Source: Streptomyces sp. NBC_01485
Lineage (GTDB): Bacteria > Actinomycetota > Actinomycetes > Streptomycetales > Streptomycetaceae
NCBI RefSeq assembly: GCF_036227125.1
Contig: NZ_CP109435.1
Location: 3,782,001 to 3,846,000 of the forward strand
Direction of reading: 5' to 3'
DNA length: 64,000 bases
The notes under the pieces were generated by a model that saw only the letters and a list, made by a program, of their open reading frames with translations, ran no database searches and was not told the DNA's origin. A program made the translations under genes and the position numbers. Position 1 is the first letter of the stretch. Every line of letters starts with the position of its first letter. This document shows, one piece after another, positions 61,092 through 64,000 of the stretch.

Positions 61092-61865
61092 TCACCCGCC
61101 GCACTGGCGCAGCATCACCTGCTTGTCCGGTGCAGTAACCGGCATCTGGTACTTGATGGCGACCTGAGCGAACCGGACCGCGTAGGCGCACCTGATTTGC
61201 TTGTTGGGCGGCAGCCAGGACGCAGGTCCGGAATCACCCTTGGCCGAGTTGGCTCGCCCCTGGACCGGGATCAGATTGAGCACGTCGTTCGCGAGCTGCT
61301 TGCGCTTGTCCTCCGGCCAGCGCGACGAACCCATCTGCCAGCTGTAGGACAGCGGCACCACGTGATCTATCTGTACCTCGGAGGCCTGCTGTTTGCGCCA
61401 CTCGATGGTCGTCCCGGTGTACGGGTCGTGCAGCGTCATGGTGATGACCACGCAGTCGGAACCGGCTCGGAAACGAAGGTCCTGACCATCACGACGAATA
61501 AGATCGTTTCGAGTGTCACAACCGTTCCTCGCCAGCGGCACACCATCAGCCGTGTCCATCCAGGCGTAGCCGAACTCGTCCCGGGCGTAGCCCGTCTGGG
61601 GACCCCGCCCCTTCGTGGACAGTTCCTCGATGAGCTTGCGCGCCGCGGCCCTGTCCGCGTCCGTCGTCACGGGCGCAAGCCCCGGCTTCGTACCGTCTGG
61701 ATTCTTGAGCGGACTGATCGCCCGTCCGTCCGTCGCAGTCGGCCCCGACCCCGTCGAGGAGCTGTCTTCGTCGAGACCCTCACATCCCGAACAGAGGAGA
61801 ACGGCGGCTGCCACCACGGTCACGGCGCGGAGGAAGTGCGTGCTACCGGCACCCCTGTGCCTCAT
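61092..61865 (-). CDS. HNH (DUF1524-like) lipoprotein nuclease carried by the transposon
   Basis: A 257-residue protein; lipobox LLCSGC (Cys near 28). The HNH domain reads CDTRNDLIRRDGQDLR, then VQIDHVVPLSYSWQMG, NDVLNLIPVQGRANSAKGD and WLPPNKQIRCAYAVR. It is a homologue of, but clearly different from, the gene the transposon disrupts. ATG behind GAGAGGG. It sits at the element's right end. A secreted, membrane-anchored nuclease may take part in DNA uptake, recycling or competition; the family has no settled role. Confidence 0.85.
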   Translation of the reverse strand: MRHRGAGSTHFLRAVTVVAAAVLLCSGCEGLDEDSSSTGSGPTATDGRAISPLKNPDGTKPGLAPVTTDADRAAARKLIEELSTKGRGPQTGYARDEFGYAWMDTADGVPLARNGCDTRNDLIRRDGQDLRFRAGSDCVVITMTLHDPYTGTTIEWRKQQASEVQIDHVVPLSYSWQMGSSRWPEDKRKQLANDVLNLIPVQGRANSAKGDSGPASWLPPNKQIRCAYAVRFAQVAIKYQMPVTAPDKQVMLRQCGG

Positions 61866-61947
61866 GTCCCTCTCAGTAAGCACAACCCATCACTCCCTGT
61901 ATGAGCTGCACAAACGTCTCGGTCGCACGGCGAAGCATAGAGATAAC

Positions 61948-62226
61948 ACGGGTGTCGCAGGAGTTCGAGTCCGTGTCCGCCCAGGCGGAGCCGAACGCGT
62001 CCCGCGCGTAGCCGGTCTTGGGGGCCCGCCCCTTCACGGTCAGCGACTCGGCCGCCGTGAGAGCCGCGCCGCCGCCAGATGTTCCGCCGGTCGCCTCTCC
62101 GCCACCCGCCGTCGCCCCCGCACCGGACGAACCGGAGCCGGATTCGGTGGTCTGCTTGCACCCGGTCGCCGTCACGGCACATATCAGCACGACGGCAGCC
62201 GCCGCCCCACCCCTCAGACGCCTCAC
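61948..62226 (-). pseudogene. 5' half of the split resident HNH lipoprotein gene
   Basis: Begins at GTG (62226), with a lipobox ATGC (near 20) and a Gly/Ala/Ser linker. It continues with VKGRAPKTGYARDAFGSAWA and SNSCDTR, after which the transposon begins and the frame runs on briefly (VISMLRR) without homology. With 53411-53896 removed from its sister, no nuclease core remains; the encoded stub could at most be a short lipoprotein. Confidence 0.85.
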
Positions 62227-62420
62227 GCGCCCCACCCCTTTTTCTCGCCTGCCCGCCACCACCCCGCACAGGGCGGATTCCCCCGACGGGGACTGGCACA
62301 CACCGTAGCGAGGGGGCGCGCGGAGGCAGTCGGGAGGTCCAGACCACAACCGGCTCAAGTGGGCATCTCTCGCATCTCGGGAATATCGTCGGTGTGAGTC
62401 ACCTCCGGAAGGAGTTCTGG

Positions 62421-62606
62421 ATGGGCATCTTCGACAGGTTCAAGAGCAACAAGGCGACCCAGGACAAGGCCAGGGACATGTCCAACGTCGCGGAACGGAA
62501 GGCCAACGAGAAGACGGGCAACAAATACGAGTCACAGGTCGACTCCGCGCAGCAGAAACTGCATGAGCGGCTCGGCATGGACGAGGACCGGCCCGAGAAG
62601 CCGTAG
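62421..62606 (+). CDS. MT0933-like small protein (antitoxin-like)
   Basis: A 61-residue charged helical protein, MGIFDRFKSNKATQDKARDM, then SQVDSAQQKLHERLGMDEDR. It resembles the MT0933-like antitoxin family. No toxin gene is next to it. Strong GGAAGGAG site. Function uncertain; many such proteins stand alone in Streptomyces. Confidence 0.7.
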   Translation: MGIFDRFKSNKATQDKARDMSNVAERKANEKTGNKYESQVDSAQQKLHERLGMDEDRPEKP

Positions 62607-62630
62607 CCCGCGGACTCGGCCACAGCCCGC

Positions 62631-62700
62631 CTCACGGCTCACGCCTCACGGCTCACGGCTCACGGCTCACGGCTCACGGCTCACGGCTCACGGCTCATAG
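62631..62700. repeat. Heptamer tandem array (ten units)
   Basis: Ten 7-bp units: nine are CTCACGG or its one-base variant CTCACGC and the last is CTCATAG. The array lies in an intergenic region, a typical slippage-prone microsatellite. Confidence 0.9.
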
Positions 62701-62862
62701 AGGCTGAGCCACCGACGTCACCTCACCTGGCGCACCGGGCCGCCCGCGGAGACCACCCTCCCCGCGGGCGGCTCCATGCCAGGCACCTGGCGATGACGTT
62801 GACCCTTGGCGTAGACCTCGGCCTTGACCTTGACATCGGCGTCAGGGTTCGAGCATCTCCTC

Positions 62863-63648
62863 ATGAGTGACATGAGTGACATGAGTGACATGACTGCTAC
62901 GAACAAGCCCCGCACCGTCGTCGTCACGGGTGCCGGTACCGGTATCGGCCGTGCCACGGCCCATGCCTTCGCCGCGCAGGGAGCGCGGGTGATCGCCGTG
63001 GGCCGCAGGGCGGAGCCTCTCGGCGAGACCGCCGGCTACGACGAACAGCGGATCGTCCCGCTCGCCGTGGACATCACGGCCGAGGACGGCCCCGACACCG
63101 TCGTCCGTACGGCACTGGAGCGGGGCGGCGGCCGTATCGACGTCCTCGTCAACAACGCGGCGATCGTCGACACCGGGTCCCTGCGGACCTACACCCGCGC
63201 CTCCGTCCGGCCCCCGCTCGCCACGAACCTGATCGCGCCCGTCCTGCTCACCCAGGCCGCGCTGCCGGCCCTGACGGCGAGCCGGGGTGTCGTCGTGAAC
63301 GTGACGACGTCCGTCGGGCAGCGCGGCTGGCCCGGCAACTCCCTGTACGCGGCCGGGAAGGCGGCCCTCGAAGTGCTGACGCGCGGCTGGGCGGTCGAGC
63401 TGGCGCCGCTCGGGATCCGGGTCGCGGCGGTGGCGCCCGGCGCGATCGAGACGCCGATCGCCGACCACTGCGGCTACCCGCCCGAGAAGCGTGCCGCGCT
63501 CCGGGCGTGGCAACTGGAGCACACCCCGCTCGGCCGGGTCGGCCAACCGGCGGAGGTCGCCTGGGCGATCACCCAACTGGCCTCGCCGCAGGCCTCGTTC
63601 ATCACCGGCGTGGTCCTCCCGGTGGACGGCGGAGCGGTCGTCGCATGA
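62863..63648 (+). CDS. Short-chain dehydrogenase/reductase with repeated start
   Basis: A 261-residue SDR with TGAGTGIG, NNAAIV (Ala where Gly is usual), VNVTTSVG, SLYAAGK (YxxxK intact) and VAPGAIETPI. The gene begins with three exact ATGAGTGAC units and a fourth ATGACT, giving MSDMSDMSDM. Translation could start at any of them; no Shine-Dalgarno is visible, so it may be leaderless. It overlaps the MerR gene by ATGA. Confidence 0.8.
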   Translation: MSDMSDMSDMTATNKPRTVVVTGAGTGIGRATAHAFAAQGARVIAVGRRAEPLGETAGYDEQRIVPLAVDITAEDGPDTVVRTALERGGGRIDVLVNNAAIVDTGSLRTYTRASVRPPLATNLIAPVLLTQAALPALTASRGVVVNVTTSVGQRGWPGNSLYAAGKAALEVLTRGWAVELAPLGIRVAAVAPGAIETPIADHCGYPPEKRAALRAWQLEHTPLGRVGQPAEVAWAITQLASPQASFITGVVLPVDGGAVVA

Positions 63649-64000
63649 GACTGACGCGCATGCAGACCCGCATGCAGACGCCCGTACAGCGGCCCGGCCG
63701 GCCCCGGCCGCCGCTGCGTATCGGCGAGGTCGCGGAGGCCACCGGCGCCTCGCCGCGCGCCCTGCGCCACTACGAGCAGGCGGGACTCATCGCCGCCGAG
63801 CGTGCCGCCAACGGCTACCGGCTCTACGACCCGGCCGTCGTCGTCCGCGTCCGCAACATCCGGCGGCTCGTGGAGGCGGGGCTCACCCTGGACGACGTAC
63901 GCGTCTTCCTGCCGTGTCTGGACGGCCGGGACGTGACCGCGTCGGCGCCGGGCGGCCGGAATCTTCGGGTCGCGTTGCGGCGGCTGGCGGTCATGGAGGA
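63645..64000 (+). CDS. MerR-family regulator, cut by the window end
   Basis: A partial gene (118 codons) with the MerR DNA-binding domain: LRIGEVAEATGASPRALRHY, then YEQAGLIAAERAANGYRLYD and the NIRRLVEAGLTLDDV helices. It is translated with the SDR through ATGA and probably regulates it. The first two Met of RMQTRMQT offer alternative starts. Confidence 0.85.
   Translation, partial: MRLTRMQTRMQTPVQRPGRPRPPLRIGEVAEATGASPRALRHYEQAGLIAAERAANGYRLYDPAVVVRVRNIRRLVEAGLTLDDVRVFLPCLDGRDVTASAPGGRNLRVALRRLAVME

Larger units (their letters stand above)
53897..61947. mobile_element. Tn554-like transposon with regulator/SDR/MFS/HNH cargo
   Basis: About 8,051 bp bracketed by ACGGGT (53891-53896 and 61948-61953). 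It carries three overlapping plus-strand genes in the Tn554 order: two tyrosine recombinases and a coiled-coil third protein. Tn554 family elements are known to have 6-bp core junctions and no long terminal repeats. The ends share TTATCTxYATGC in inverted orientation. Removing the element restores an uninterrupted HNH gene reading CDTR-DDIL. Confidence 0.88.

Noticed and set aside
62421..62606. Toxin-antitoxin pair
   Set aside because: Only the antitoxin-like protein is present; no adjacent toxin frame is convincing.
62631..62700. Heptamer array as a CRISPR
   Set aside because: Units are only 7 bp, without spacers, and no cas gene is present. No CRISPR array was found anywhere in the window.

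Overview
The window is high-GC (about 72%) actinobacterial chromosome and almost certainly comes from a Streptomyces. The evidence is a leucyl tRNA reading UUA (bldA) together with rare TTA codons, paired secreted Rpf proteins, a c-di-AMP (ydaO-type) riboswitch, Rex-like operators before a type II NADH dehydrogenase, and many GTGA/ATGA start-stop overlaps. From memory, the gene order hutU - cystathionine beta-synthase - thiolase - bldA - ndh - ppx - DUF501 - ftsB - eno - rpf matches the core of Streptomyces chromosomes. No database was searched.

Layout. 0-5.4 kb: urocanate hydratase (hutU), a four-gene roadblock/LC7 operon and a membrane protein. 5.4-11.5 kb: an RpiR regulator overlapping an aromatic amino acid lyase homologue with an abnormal MIO motif, divergent from a four-gene osmoprotectant/QAT-type ABC importer. 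11.5-13.9 kb: a small membrane protein and an SDR oxidoreductase divergent from an XRE regulator. 14.3-18.1 kb: cystathionine beta-synthase, whose 3' end has been swapped. The native 3' end remains as a fragment at 14271-14440, and between lies a small island of plasmid/ICE-like genes including a frameshifted methyltransferase. 18.2-25.1 kb: SGNH hydrolase, thiolase, small proteins, a Bax-inhibitor-1 family protein and 4-hydroxybenzoate hydroxylase (pobA).

25.5-32.3 kb: an island abutting bldA. A five-gene minus-strand operon encodes two unknown proteins, a kinase-fold protein, an LDH/MDH-like dehydrogenase and an HprK-like P-loop kinase. It is divergent from a TPR regulator, which carries a TTA codon, and a GNAT acetyltransferase. 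Coding-like gene remnants lie at both edges. This is the best candidate here for an undescribed system.

32.4-46 kb: bldA, a MacB/FtsX-type ABC exporter, cyclopropane synthase, ndh with Rex-like sites, ppx, DUF501, ftsB/divIC, enolase and two Rpf proteins, the first behind a ydaO riboswitch. 46-53.4 kb: a P450 overlapping a STAND-like NTPase/TPR gene, MazG, a SurA-like lipoprotein, a DUF1906 protein and a membrane protein.

53.9-61.9 kb: an 8.05 kb Tn554-like transposon (tnpA, tnpB, tnpC) carrying an ArsR-type regulator, an SDR, an MFS exporter and its own HNH lipoprotein nuclease. It splits a resident gene of the same HNH family. The two halves rejoin in frame across a shared 6-bp ACGGGT. 62.4-64 kb: an MT0933-like small protein, a heptamer tandem repeat, an SDR and a MerR regulator cut by the window end.
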